The notes: generated by a model not told the origin, from the sequence alone. A DNA stretch of 64,000 nucleotides from Marisa cornuarietis (GCA_004794655.1 SMMW01000575.1:9760001-9824000); one strand, 5' to 3'. Counted from the first letter of the stretch, positions 22,845 through 37,288 are shown. Numbers and translations are program-made.

Positions 22845-23510
22845 GAGGGCGGACTGAGATTCTACTATATACAGGACTGGGCGGACTGAGATACTACTAT
22901 ATACAGGACTGGGCGGACTGAGATACTACTATATACAGGACTGGGAGGACTGAGATACTCTCATATACAGGACTGGGCGGAATGATATATTCCTAAATAA
23001 AAGACTTAATGGACTGAGATACTCCTACAGTCATATAGGACTGGGTTTACTGAGAATCTCTGACAGCCATATAGGACTGGGCGGACTGGGATCCTTCTAA
23101 GTCATATTGGACTGAGCGGACTAAGATACTCCTACAGCCGTATAGGACTGAGCGGACTGAGATACTCCTACGCCCATATAGTACTGATACTCTACAGTCA
23201 TATAGGACTACATAATGACGCTATCCTACAGCCATTCAAACCTACTGAAATACTCAGTCATATAGAACTGGAGATACTGAGACATTCCTACAGTCATATA
23301 GGACTTGGCGAACTGAGACACTTCCTCAGCCATTCTGAACTGGCCTAATGAGACACTTCTATAGCAATATAGGACTAGACTACTGAGGCATACCTACAGT
23401 CACATAGAACGGCGAACAGAGACGATTCTACAGCCACTCAGAACTGGACTACTGAGACACTTCTACAGCCAGATAGGGCTGGGCAAACAGAAGCGCGTCT
23501 ACAGCCATTT
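22845..23510. repeat. Degenerate minisatellite, unit 32-38 bp
   Basis: About 18-19 head-to-tail units with the core GGACTGGGCGGACTGAGATA followed by a C/T-rich and ATATA segment. Units at the left are nearly identical (32 bp); units to the right are longer and more diverged (CTCCTACAGCCATATAGGAC-type). No coding potential. Confidence 0.85.
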
Positions 23511-24049
23511 ATGATTCATCACCATCGTTCAAGGTGCTCTCGTGATCAATCTATAAAAGAAAATATTATAACAAAACAGATTCATTTTTAATTACTCTGC
23601 ACTCGTCCATGAAGGAAGTAGTCAATATACGTTCAATTTTATGTGGAAGAAATCTTGACCTCGGGGTGTCAGTGTGGGTCAGCCACCCCAGCTTCATACG
23701 ATGGGCCTGTGTGGCAGCAATGAGTGAGATCCTCCCCGAGTCAAATCAACCGAAGTGCAGTGAAATACTCGAAAAGCACTTATATTTCACAAAGCGCACC
23801 TTTCTAGCTCAAACAAATACAAGGTCCTTAAAATGCGCGCCTCTAATTTGTTTAACGCTGTTACGAAAATAAACTGCATGCCAACGTCCACCCTCAAACA
23901 GTATATCACCGAAGAAAAATAATAAAAGTCGGCAGCGTGGAATACTCCGGCAAGCCGACAGACGTATCAGTAAGTGATTGCTTAAGTTCCGAGTACTCTT
24001 AATTTCTAGTGGATCGTGCTTATTAAAAAAAAAAAACATGTTGTATGCC

Positions 24050-24457
24050 TTGTAGGGGGAGGAGGGGCGGGCTTAGAGTCGGCAAGCGCAAGCGAGTAAT
24101 AACATGCTTCCTCGCGCGCAGACGACCAAACACACCTTCCAGTGACGCCACTCGCGACAAGAGTCCTACGCTCGTTGGCGGTTGGCGTCAAGCCATCCGT
24201 TTCTTGCTCCGTGCGCTCGTGAGAGTCGAGTCCGTTCCACCCGCGTTGTACAGCGTTTTTCAGTCGCAGAAGATGAAAGGACCCGCCTTCACGCTACAAA
24301 GTGGAGTCTGACAGGTGTTGTATCCGTCACGTCATCAGGTGTAGCCCCGAGATACTTTGACAGTCGCATTAGCCGCGATACCTGGCGTGGTCCAGCATGA
24401 TGTCCAAGGTCGTCATCAGGTGAAAAGATAGAGCCGACATCCGATGCTACAGAAAAG
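24050..24457 (+). promoter_or_regulatory. CpG-rich stretch, candidate promoter/non-coding first exon of the LRR gene
   Basis: Notably richer in CpG than the surrounding AT-rich DNA (for example around 24110-24250) and ends at a strong plus-strand donor, AGAAAAG|GTAAGACT, at 24457/24458. The LRR gene's first coding exon opens with a splice acceptor at 32163, so at least one upstream non-coding exon must exist; this is a reasonable candidate about 7.7 kb away. The link is inference. Confidence 0.3.
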
Positions 24458-26424
24458 GTAAGACTGAAGTGGCACTGTTAGTGTTAGTGACTCTACAAAA
24501 ATGTCACGTGACTAAAAATAGTGATTTTTTTTCTCTTTCTCTTTCCCCCTGGCCACTCCTTTATTTTCTTCGCACGATTTTTTAAATGTATGCTTATCAT
24601 TGTTTGCTTATTAAGCAGCTCCTCACGTGCCCGTCTTCATGCGTCAGATTGTTCGTTTGTCCGTATGCATACCTGGCCGCCTATCTTGGTATGTGTCTGC
24701 CTAAAATATCAGTCAGGTGGGCAACCTGCTCTTTTCATGAATTACAGCTTTCCATTACAACTTAACGAACACTGTAATCGTTTATCTTTAATGTGAGACA
24801 TTAAAAAACAAACACAAACTCCGGTTAGGAATAGGCCTGCTGTTCTCCAGGATTCCTAAGTCAAATTTAAACTTCCGTTTGATAATGTACAAGAGAGCAG
24901 ACTTGCTACCTGAGTAGCCAGTAGCACTTGACTGTCAGGACACCCTGCCAGAGTCTAAACGATATGGACGACGAGGGAACAGCAGACAAAAGGCACAATC
25001 GACCAAACACAGTCGGACACGGGCCAGTAGTTTCTCCCTTTCCATTCGTGTATCGGGCTCACCTATCAATATCTGTTAATACCTGAGGTGAGCTAATGCA
25101 AAGACAGAAATAGAATTCACGATTTCTGTTTGGTTCCAGTTGCAGAGCACGCGCTTCGGTGTGTTCCAAATGAGTGACAAAACCTAAATGCTGCAAGATA
25201 ACACCAATAAAGCAATGTGTGTGTGTGTGTGTGAGAGGGCGGGTGAGTGGGGTTCTGTATGAAAGATTTACAAATCTACACCATGTGTACTATGCTTATC
25301 AAAATTGGCAAAAAAATTCTTTATTCTTTTCATCTGCGAGAAGATCATAGGCTATGTTTGGTAGATATATGTTGCTCCGGATATTGTTTATTTTGGATAT
25401 TCATTTTCTCCGTTCTGAGATGATAGGGGAGGCTCCAAATGAAAAAGAAAATCGACATGCTTCTACCACACAGAGCAAATTCTGAGTCTTTGTAATAGGA
25501 GAGTGTATCTGTCAAAGAAATAAAAGAAAACGGAGGTGGGGGAGGAGGGAGGAAGAGGAGCAAACAAACAAGCTGAACTTACCGCTGTAATTATCTCCCC
25601 CTTCGCTAAAACGGCCTGCGACGTCTCTTGCCTCCCCCCCCCCATTTTCTTTGATCTGCACTTTGCGACGCCAGGTATTCCGGGGTACTAAAACTTTCAA
25701 ACTAACCTAGCCTTACACCCGATGACATTCCAGGTAAGATACGCCGTCAACCCTTTTTATTGTTCTGTTTGTATGTATTTTGGCTTCATTATTTACAAGG
25801 AGTCATTACATACCGACTGCTTTGGTCTCATTTACAGCAGCGCTTGTCTGGTTTCATTACACACAGGAGAGCTTGTTCGGCTTTATTACATACAGTAACC
25901 TTACGTACAGCCTTACATACATGAGCGCCTATTTGGTTTTCTAGCATAGCAACTATTCTGGCTCCATTTCTTCATTTTCTGCTTCTATCTGGCGTTATTA
26001 CAGGTCGGAGCTGCTCTCACGCCATTCAGCTGTAACTAACAATGCATTCAGTATATAATGTATACAAATATGTCTTGTCATTATATTACCATTATATTAA
26101 CGATGCACCAGTAATGAATTTCAGTAGGAAGGTTTTGTTAAAGTTAAATGACAGGTTTTTCAAAAGCATTCGGAATCCTCCACGTCCTTGATGGCACGTG
26201 TTTAAGTTTCAGGGTGAATTTGTTGAATAAAAAGATTGCTGTTATTAGACCGGCGTTGTATGTGTTAAAATTTCAACAAATTTGACTGCAAATGACAAAA
26301 TAAAAATGCTTTCGCCTATAATCGCTATATATATATCCGAAAAAAATATATGGCGTTTTGAAAATGTTTGAAGCAACTGTGACCCAGATGACAGCATTTA
26401 CGTTTCAACATAACAGTGTATTCT

Positions 26425-26426
<2 letters not shown>

Positions 26427-26514
<88 letters not shown>
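26427..26514. repeat. (CA)n microsatellite
   Basis: About 44 uninterrupted CA units. It produces poly-Thr-His and poly-Val-Cys open frames that are not genes. Confidence 0.97.
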
Positions 26515-26515
<1 letters not shown>

Positions 26516-29500
26516 GAAAGTGTGGATCGAGAACTCTGAGGAAAATCGAACTGACTTACACCTGTTCTAAATTTGGCGTTTCTCTCACAAAAGATCCATT
26601 AGCAGTAAACTGCAGTCGCACAAGTCACAGTTGCAGGCAGGTAACTAATACTTTTTCTCGGATCTCGTCTTTCTGCTTTTTTCAGGACAGACCACATTGC
26701 CAGGCCTTACGAAAACGCTCACGCTTGTGTTTGTTTATATATATATATATATGTTTTCTTTCCTTCCTTCTTTCGTTCGTGCGTGTACGTGCGCACTTGA
26801 CCGCCTTAAAGAAGTTACGCAGTCTGCGTTCAACTCTGAAAGTGGCACGTACGTTTTAAGTAAGGAAAGTATCAAAGGTTCAAAATAAGTTTTCTTTTGA
26901 AGAAAGGAATACGTTCATAATGCAACCGTTACAACAGACGGCTTCGTTGCAAACGAATAACACCAGACATATATATATTTATACTTCAGCATCACTGCTG
27001 AATACGAAACAGCGATGGATAAAAAATAGCAAAACCCCTGCAGAAAAAAGCAGTGAGGAGCGAGTTAAATCAATATTAGAAAGTACTAAGTAACATTTTG
27101 CCTAGGAAACTCAAGTTACTTGAAGAATATTCTGAAATGTAATTCAAAAAGATTTATTAACATAATGTAGATCTTTTTACAAATACCTATTCAAGAATGT
27201 ACAAGAGGTCAGAAGCGGTCTTGTAGAGTGCAGCGCATTCCAAAGACTTCAAAGTGAAAAGGAGAGAAGCCACCATCGTGGTTTACTTCCATTTCAAGGT
27301 GTCGGCTTTTGCAGTTGACGCTATTTTTTTAAATTCAGGCGTCGAAGGAGTTTTGAATATGAATAAACCTAATCTCGAGGTATTGCAACCGAACAGGAAT
27401 CAAGGGCAGTTAAGCTGAGATAAAATTTGCCGCGTGGGTTTTAAAAGACAGTATTCACCTGTCATTTATACGATGAAGACTTTTCTTATAGACTTCTCCT
27501 TTCAAATTTTGAAGCGCCTGATCAAGTGGTAGGGACCAACGTAAAGAATTTCTCTTTGAAAGGCTTCGATCTCGGATTTCACTTTTGAAGAGATGGGGTT
27601 GTTTTTTTCATACAGTTCTTTCAGATAAAAGGCTTTCGTCCCATTCAAATCGCAGACCTGAAAGAATGCTTAGGGCTGTGTTCAAACTGCCATCAAGAAA
27701 GAAAAGAAACTGGGAAAAAAAGTGAACAAGATATTCGTCGATCTCTTGGTCCGCTGCATGAATCTCGTTATGTCATTCGGTGTGTCTCGGACACACTGTC
27801 TTGTCCATGCGTGTTGCCCATGTTTACAGTCAGGTGTCGGCCGCTGATACAGCCTTTATTAATTAGAACATCATTCCCACCACCCAAACCAATCGGTGTT
27901 TGTTGCCATTGTCTACAGTTTATAATATTGGCATCGAGGTATTACAACCTTTGTTGTAAAGACATTGCCTTTGTCACACTATAGCTTACAACATCGCCTA
28001 TGTGATGGTGCAGGTTATAACAATGTGCTTATCATATTACTGCTTATAACCCTTCTCTAATGTATTCCTGCTAAAGCCCTGTTTATTCCTCGTACCAACA
28101 CCGCAAGTTAAAAACAAGTGTTCCTATGATAAAAGCAACTATAATTTCTTTTTTGCAATAATAGTATTAATTAACCCCGCATACACCTACCAACTAGCCT
28201 ACACTAGTGTGTGCGCGCGCACACACACACACGCGCGCACGCACGCCCAGACACGTACGTAAATACATACATCTGAAGAAGAATACGAGGGCAACTGTGC
28301 AGAGAAATGTAGCGAAATGGATCCTTTGTGCTGGGTAGTGGAAGGCGCTTTGTAGCAGCTTACTACATCATCGACATTTTCTGTTTCAATGGCATTCGCC
28401 GAGGCTAGCTACCACACTCCCAGCACAGCAAATGTCTCCACAATCTTCTGACTAGAATAACTCGTTGGAGAATGTTCGTTGTTTTCAAATAGCATCAGAG
28501 TATCCCCAGACAGTATAAATATCTATACTCTCTGGGCTCCCTTCTTCAGACAGAACAACCGGCCAATTTACTTGATCTGTCAGATGTTACAATCGTGATA
28601 AGCCGACTGTAGAACGTTTACCAGGAACTGATAAAAAAAACATGAGAATTTACCAACCGCGAAACGAAATCAGCAACAACACCAACGGTGCATCTCCTTT
28701 CCAGCCCGAACGGAATAAGACAACACTGATGCCAGGACCATAAGTGACGTTTCAGAATAGTGTCACAATTATTATTAGCTAGCGATTTATTTATTTATTG
28801 CGTCTGTGTGCACGCAGTACGGGAGACACATGTGACAAGTAAGATCAGTGGTGTGAGAATGTTGTAAACCGTGTCGCAAGCATGTCGTGACCTGCGGACA
28901 GACTTCGCGTCATCGTTGCTGACTAATCGACTTAGCGCCTATTACAATCAGTTTTCAGCAAGCCGTGACGGTTGCTTGCAGGTCGAACCTCGGTTCCTCG
29001 GGCAACACTTTGCATACAGATCTTCGCGCTGATACAACGCCGACACATCTTCGTTGTGGACAGTTTGTGCTGGGCACAATTTTCTGTTCTTTTTTCACCA
29101 GGGACAAATACACGCTTTTCTCTTGTTTGACGACGGACGAAGTACACGGCGGTCCTGCTGTTGTCACCAGGTACAAAGCACGTAAATCTTGGCTGCTTTC
29201 GCAAGGTGCACATTTTCCGAAAATGTTCAACAACAAAGGACGGTAGAAGTGTCGAAGGAAGGGATAAACTGACTGAGATATGTGTCCTGCCAGTGCTTTA
29301 TGCAGGTGACAGCAGAGCTTTGTGCTTCGTTATCGGTTAGTCAGCTCTGAGACATTCAATACGCGGTAAGTCTAGCCAAGCTATCCCACTGAAATGACGC
29401 ATAGTACAACCTTTTATATTCAAGTCTTGCTCAGTTAATAAAAATGCTTATAAGAAAAGATGAAATCGATGGGATAGGTGTTCAAATGTACCAAACCACC

Positions 29501-31693
29501 TTTCTTTTCTAACTATATGACTTAGAAGTTCAGTACACCCCGGTTCGACTTTACGCCTACCTACTTGTGTCTGTCTGTCTGTCCAACTGTGGGTTGATTT
29601 CTTCCTCTTTCTACACTTAACATGTCCGTCTCCTTTCGCATGAAATGTTTGCTTCCTTTCGAAAAAGACTTTCTTCTGTGTGGAACATTTGTCCACCTCG
29701 CAAAAAGGTTCGAAAAGTAATTGACAGTTTATTTACACCACGTCATGCACACCGCCTTGCAAAGAATGTATGACGTGTTGCTCGAGCCAACAGCAGTTTT
29801 CTCAGCCTCATGTTTTACCTTGTATTTAGTTGACTTTTCCCGGTCCTGCTTCAAAGGTGTCCTTCTTGACCTCTGTTTCAAAGCAGCTAGATCAAAATGC
29901 AAAGCGGAGCTGCGAGGGTCGTTCTTGTACATTTGAGGGGGTCATTAAACTCTTTGGGATCGTGTCCTGTGCATGAAAAGAACAGGTGTCCGCCCCTCGT
30001 GTTTGAACTGCACCTGTCGAGTTTGGCAGTCGATATCAGACAGCCTGTACCTGACTCCGTGACCCACCGAAGAGCATATCCCTGTAACAATGAACTGTGA
30101 ATCTACTTGAGGCCAAACTTTAAAAAAAAAAACAAATCGCACATGAAGTTTTGGATGCGGTTCATTGAATCACACGACGTAACAAAACAAAAAAATAGCT
30201 CTGAATTAGCAGGCTGCTTTTTTATAACTAGGTAAAAAGTTTGAATAGATAACTGATCTTTCCTTCGCTGGCTTCGTCTTTTAAAAGTGCTGTTGTTTGG
30301 TAGGTCTGTCGGTTGCTCGGTTGATTGGTAAGTAAGGAACGGGAATCTTCGTCGAGCACGCTGAGTTATCCTGACTCCGTTCCTGTAATGTGAAACTTAT
30401 CTGCTGTCGAGTTGTGGCATTTGCCGCCCCGTTGTTTGCACGAACCTAAAACTTGTTGACAACTACAGTAATAAACATTAGTTTTTTTTTCTTTAGCTTC
30501 TTTCTCTGATACTTTTCAACCCATGCTTCAAAACAGTTTTCAAATACCATCCTAGGTTTTACAGTGGCACACCCATGTATGTTTGTTCGATCAACTGTAA
30601 ATACATAAATTCTTCGTGGGAGAGACGGCGTGCAAGGACTGAAGCAGGGAGGGAATGAGAGAAAAGAGGATCATCAAGAGAAATTAGCATAAACATTCTC
30701 CCCTCACGAGAGAGAGAGAGAGAAGGGGGTATAGGAAAAAAGCAAAAAGGGATACAAATGAAAAGACAGAGGACCTGCAGTAACAAAGCACAGAGTTAAA
30801 GAGAAAGAAAGCAAATAAAGAAATTCTTTTAGAGAAGAGAGAGAGACGGACACTTACAGGAAGTCCTAGAGTAAAGGGAAAAAGCTCCTCAATTAACACA
30901 TGAGCAGTCTGCTAGCTCCACTTCTAATCCACACAACCACCAGTGAGCGACGACGACTGAGCAGTTGTTCTGTTTGTTCACGTTTGAGAACGGAGCCCCC
31001 GCCACCATGGACAAAAAGCTCTGCCAACTGTAGGGTCTGTTGCCTCACTTCTCGTCAAGCAGAACAAGTTCTTTTCATCGTCAGCTCCTGTCAGGCATCG
31101 TGCACCTCAAGACAAGTTTGCTTTTAGCAGAAATTGATCCTTCTATAGGTGTTCCCTCCCTCTCACCCTCCTTCTCACTCTGCTGAATGGGCTTTAAAAA
31201 ATACGAAAGGTAATCCCAAGCAAATTTATGGGTGACGTTTATATGCGGACGTTTTTCGCCCACAACAAACCAAGAAAGAGAAGATCGAGTTACGACCACT
31301 GCAAAGCAAACAGAAGACAATTATATAATGGAGTGCCCGTGGTGTATTTACTTCAAGGGAAGATCAGTTGGGGTTGTTTTTTGGGGGGAGTTGGGCAGTG
31401 AATTTGTATCTCAGCTATCTGACTGAACAGAGATTTTGTTTCTTATGTGTCAGTAAGCGGGGACAGCCCAGTGCCTGGAAAAGGCGCTAAGCTGTTCATA
31501 TGACCGCACCGGCACACTTTTCACATTTGAAAGGCTATTAGTTGTATTCTTTTTAAGCAAACAGTCACCTGGTTGTATCGAAGAAATAAGTATTTGTTTT
31601 GCAAAGTATGGCCGAACTACTTAGGAATGCCTGGAGCTGAATAGCTGAGAAAGTTAGCAAAACAAAGTATGTAGTTTGGGTTCGACAAACAGA

Positions 31694-31885
<192 letters not shown>

Positions 31886-32178
31886 GCGTGCACACTTTAC
31901 TTCATATATTCTTTTGTTTTAAATTCTACGTCTAGTGCATTCCTGGAGTTCTCAGGTATTTACTTTTTGTCTATTCTTTTGCCAGATTAATGCCTCTTAT
32001 TTGTTAACGCAACACAAATCAAAAAGGTTTATTACCTAAAGATCTGAAAATGGAAAAATATCACCTTAAAATATTGCTTGCTAAAACGCATGATTGTTTA
32101 ATCGCATTAATTTCACGAGAGAGGTATTGATCACTGATATTTTTCTCTTAAATATTTTTCAGCTGAAAATAGTTTTCG

Positions 32179-33624
32179 ATGACGAAGCAAGTTGGCGATG
32201 TCGGGAACCATCACATCTTGCAAACAATCACAGAGACCTCCAATCTCGGTGAGACCGGCTCGTATGCATCGCCAGTTGCCAATGGACATCCTTCGACTGC
32301 TGCTGTTTCTGCCGTCAGAAGTGGGAGCACGTCCACCTTAGTGCAAGGAAGAGACAGCGCAGGTGCGTCGTCTCCCGGGGGAAAATCATACCTACTAAAA
32401 AACGCTAGTGATGGAGGACCAGAACCCAGAAGTCAGTCTGAAAAAGGATTCTTCGGTTCACGAAATACAGTTCCAGAGAGACGCAGCAGCTTACCACCCA
32501 TTTCTTTCCCTAAAGTCCAGCGGATGGAAGCAGCTCCACAACCGAAACAGTCGGAAGGTTCAATGGTGCAGATAGTTGAACGCATGCGAGTGAGAGAGAA
32601 GACACTGTTAGGATCTGATCTGTCCGGAGAAATGGGTGGGATGGGCGCCTTCAGACGCACAGGGCCAATCCTCGGCTCTCAAATTTACTTCTCCACCAGA
32701 ACATCCAAAACAGAAGAAAGGGTGGCCAGCAACGCTTGGGAGAACAATGTCACTGAAGATGGTCAAAAACTGGTTCCACATTCTGAGCGACAGGCGCCTG
32801 GCAGCCATGCGCAGTCGCAAAACAATATCAAAGGATTCAGTGACCGGAAGACAGAGGTATCGGAACGTAAAGACAGAAGCAATGCAACAGGATTATACGT
32901 GAGGCACCAAGATCTCCCCCAGATTTTCAGCGATCCACAGGAAGTGATGAATGAACGGGTGGACGAGCACTTGACGTCATCAGCTGGAACTGACAGAAAT
33001 CACAAGGGAGACGTGGAGGAGGACGAACTGGATTTCGATTCCGACGACGAAAAAGAAAAAAGTAAGAAAAAAAATGAATGCGGTTGCAGAATATCCGATT
33101 GATTTCGCAGAACGAAAGCGCTGCGTCTAGCTACTTCTGTACTGCAACTTCGAATAAACGAACCTTCCCTCTTAGAGATTACAGGAGCTTTCATGCAAAG
33201 ATCGATCCCCTCTTCTATGAAATCCTGTCTGAAAGATGATTGAGTGCGAAGTATTCGAGACATTGTTTCTTTCCATCTATTGAGCTCCTTCAATAGCTGA
33301 TCATAAAATGAAGAAATAATATTACTTAATACTGCTATAAATCTGTTATAAATGATGATTTCGCTTGCAGATCGTGTATCGACATATTTATCTGTAGTAA
33401 GTGAAAGATAAAGACTAAAAGCCGCAGCTTTGTAATGTTATAATGTGGCTCAATGGTTATTAATTATCAAATAATTAATGAATAGTTATTTAGCTATAGA
33501 TTCAAATTACTGCTATAAAACCATCGTTGCATAGCTACTGTCCGTGACCCAGCAAGACTTCCGGTGGATACACAGTTTACGTGCAGGTGTTTGTCTCCAA
33601 ACAGGCATTAAGAAGGGGCGTGCT

Positions 33625-33699
<75 letters not shown>

Positions 33700-36600
33700 T
33701 AATTGTAAATTGAGTCATTTAAAGAAAATAACATTTGAGTTTGAAAATATGCTATGCTGCCAATAGCAGGTCTGTATATTGCATCTCTTTCTTGTTGTAT
33801 ATGTTTCTTTTATTCTTTCTACCCGTTTTCCTCCCTCCCTCCCTTCTTCTCTGCCTACCTGTCTTCTTGCCTCACACATGCACTCTCTCAAATGACTCAG
33901 TCGCGAGGACGAAGAATTTATCTACTGACCAGAAGACATTGCACAGCTTCTTATCTGACAGCCTTACTTTTATCACCTGCGCGCTGTGTGTGCTGCCTGT
34001 CAATGCCAGGGTTTCTGTGGGGTAGGGAAATCCCCGCGGTCGGCGGTCAGATTGTCGAGAGATACACGTGAGGTGTACGAGAGGGCATGCGCACACCTTC
34101 GCGTGCAGCCAAGCCGCGCCTTCAGCAAACAGTGCAGACAGGCTGTCGTTGAGCTGAGTGACGTCAAAATGGGGCCTGGTGACGTCAAACCAATCGCCAT
34201 TGCACTGGTGGTCAGTATAGCGTTTCCCCTCATTGCGCCGTTTATTGCGATGTTTATTAAGCCTAACACATCCATCTTTACAAATTGTTCACTGAATAAA
34301 GTAAAATGGTGACTATAATATTTCTCTTTTTTCACATTTCATTTTTTTTGTTCTTAAATTCCCGTTTTATTAACAGCGAGATAGTCATCTGTGCGTCCTT
34401 GACCTCTCGCACAACAACCTGGGTGCCCTAGGGGTCAGCTACATCGCAGAAATGCTTCAAGAAAATAAAAGCATCGTCGATTTGGTGAGAATGAGATTGA
34501 CTGTAAATTAATAGAACAGAGTCTCTATGTGTCAGATTTTTAACAAGCATCCTCCGTTGATGGCAGAGACTGAGAATGTAAACATGTCGTTTATCAGTCG
34601 CTACGATCCCTTCTACTAAAACAAAACAAAACAAAACAAAACAAAACCCAAAACAACAGAACAGCGTTGTGAGAATATTTCAAAATATAAATTATTCTGA
34701 GTTTACAGTTTTACTTGTCCCGTCTGCGATGATAAATAATAATACAGCACGTTTAGATAGCGCCTTTCCACAGCACAAGACAGGCTCAAAGCGCTTTACT
34801 TAGACACAGACGCACGAACACACACCTCCATAACCTTTTTTTTTCTTTTTTTATCTTTTTTTTAATCGTGTACCGCTTTCTTTAATGTCATCCGGCTATT
34901 TCTTCAGAATCTGTCTGCCACGAACCCTGGACGGGAAGGGATCCGGGCACTTTCTGAAACATTACGTCATAACCGGTCCTTGTCCGTGCTGAGACTGGAG
35001 GAAAACAAGATTGAGCACACAGACTCGCAGCTTTTGGCCAACATCATTAAGGTAACATCCCTTTTCATGAAGGATGCAAAAAAGAATAACATATAAGCCA
35101 CACAGCCTCGGATTACGAGTCAGAATGAAATGATTCGTGGTGAATTGAGTTAATATCCATCAAAATAGGAAATAGCCACAGGAAAAAAATGTGTTCGTTA
35201 TCTCCGATGTTACCATTTTTTTCTACAGCCATAACAGAAATTCCTAGGCCTAAATGCCAATAAATAAATAAATAAATAAATAAATAAACCACGTTGGCAA
35301 CATCTTAGAGAGTTAGGATTCATTCATAGTACATGTTTAAGGTTTCTTTTATGTTAAGAAGACAGCAAACGCAGCTCATTTCACTCGCAAATCCCGATGG
35401 AAAAAATTCCCGTAAAAATATTGAAATGGGATGCATTGACGGATTATAATTTTATTGATGTAAACGGAGTTCATGTTCTTGTTTCGTTTTGTTGGTATCT
35501 CTCCTCTTATCATCTATTCACACGGCATGACAAGAATGAAATCTTTTATTTTGATCGTAACAGACCTCACCATCATTAAGGTCCTTGCATCTCGGACACA
35601 ACAGGTTGGGCTACTATGGGGGCGCTGCAATCGCTGAGGCCATTGGTATATAAATACATGTTTTGATTGCATAGTTGTCAATAGAGAGTTGTGGCACAAT
35701 CGGTAATATCTGTCGCTCTCAAAAGGAATGTACTTCATGCATAGGTTTAGTTTTATGTTATATTTATGAAGCAATTTATTTATTAGAATAAACCATTAAT
35801 GGATTAACAGAAAATTCCAGACATGTCCGTTAATTGATATAGCAGCGCAGAACACAATGTTACAAAAGTACGTTTAAAGAGAAGGTTTTGGGAGAATTGT
35901 TAAAAAAACTATCAGAGTTTACTTGATCCGAATCAAAGTCAAACGTGCTTAACAATTATCTTACTCGTCATTTTGACCTGTTCATCTTTAGCCCACAACA
36001 ACAGCCTTGGCACCCTGGATCTGCAATGGAATCACATACGACGCGACAGCGCAGCGTCTCTCGCGCGCGCTCTGGGGGTAAGAGACTCGATGACCTTTGC
36101 GTTTCTCATAATATCACGCGTGACACTTGATCCTGAAGTATGTCCACTGGTTTGCGTGCACGTTTGAAAACAGACAAAGCAACACCATGGCGTTTTTAAT
36201 TCTCAAGTGAGGTCATGAAGTCAAAGTGCCTTAAAATGTCAGTCATTGCTGCCAAGTTCCGGCTTTTCTCATCACTTTTATTGAACTGCAAAGACTTCTC
36301 CGTTAGTTCTTAGTGTTTTTATTTTTCTTTAAAAAAAATTGCTTTCTCAATATTTCTGACTTTTTCACATTTTACACCCCCGAGACGAAGCTTACACTCA
36401 CAAGCTCGCGCCGCCTCTGACCACTGCACACTTCATCCCACAAAGACCCATCAAAGGCGTCGACGAGCGAACATCCTCACCCGCTTTTTCGTCTGATACC
36501 CCCCCCCCATGTTCTATTTGCCATGTTTGCTTTAGCCAAACTGTCAGAAAAGCACCGAAGAACTCTTTCGTGTTAGAATCACTTTCCAGATTAGCTTATT

Positions 36601-37244
36601 TGATGTCTTTTTTGCGTGCTGTTCTGGCAGTTTTACTGATGATGCTGGTACAGTCTGTATTTAATGAGACACAGAGATCGGGAACAAGAGGAGGTGTGAG
36701 AGATTGCCCGTAAATGCATTTTGAAATTCCTGGTTGTTTGTGTTTGATGTAGAATAGACAGCTAATTTCAGGTTTTGCAATGTCAACTATATATATATAT
36801 ATATTCAATATGGTGTATTTATGGTTTACTTCTTAGTCAGATATTTAAATAGTATATTTATAGATTTTTTAAAATGTTACCCTATTGGGTCTATTACTGC
36901 TTTTTCATGTCGATCATGTGGTCAGACGAACAAGGGTCTGCACACGCTGATCCTGGCCTGGAACGGGGTGGGTAAGGAGGGGTGTCTGGCGCTGGCGCAT
37001 GCGCTGCCTAAAAACAAGACTCTACGCGAGCTGGACGTCACGTGCAACCGCGTGGACCTGCTGGCCCTCAGCTTCCTCATGAAGGGGGTGGTCGGCAACA
37101 AGGGGCTTCGAACACTGAAGGTTTCTCTTTTCGCATCTTTACTGCTCGTCGCTTTAATAATAACTTATATAGCGCAATACCATGGCCCTATGGACCAGCT
37201 CACAGTGCTTTACAAAGAATCTCTCTCTATTACTCACACTCACA

Positions 37245-37288
<44 letters not shown>

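Larger units (their letters stand above)
19850..24045. other. Intergenic region without recognised genes
   Basis: Holds the simple-repeat cluster 20155-20610, a three-copy short tandem repeat (21830-21970), a (CCAA)n/(CCCA)n run (22575-22635) and a minisatellite (22845-23510). The open frames seen at 22164-22472 (minus) and 23609-23872 (plus) have no recognisable domains and no convincing splice context. Confidence 0.5.

Noticed and set aside
22845..23510. Possible CRISPR-like array
   Set aside because: Units are contiguous degenerate tandem repeats without unique spacers, in an animal genome. It is a minisatellite.
26325..26570. Val-Cys and Thr-His repeat frames
   Set aside because: Translations of the (CA)n microsatellite on either strand; the same applies near 33.6, 37.2 and 20.3 kb.
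28932..29246. Overlapping open frames of 93 codons on both strands
   Set aside because: Open on both strands in several frames through GC-rich composition. No family similarity and no splice context.
32433..32820. Minus-strand open frames inside the first LRR-gene exon
   Set aside because: Shadows of the long coding exon on the plus strand.
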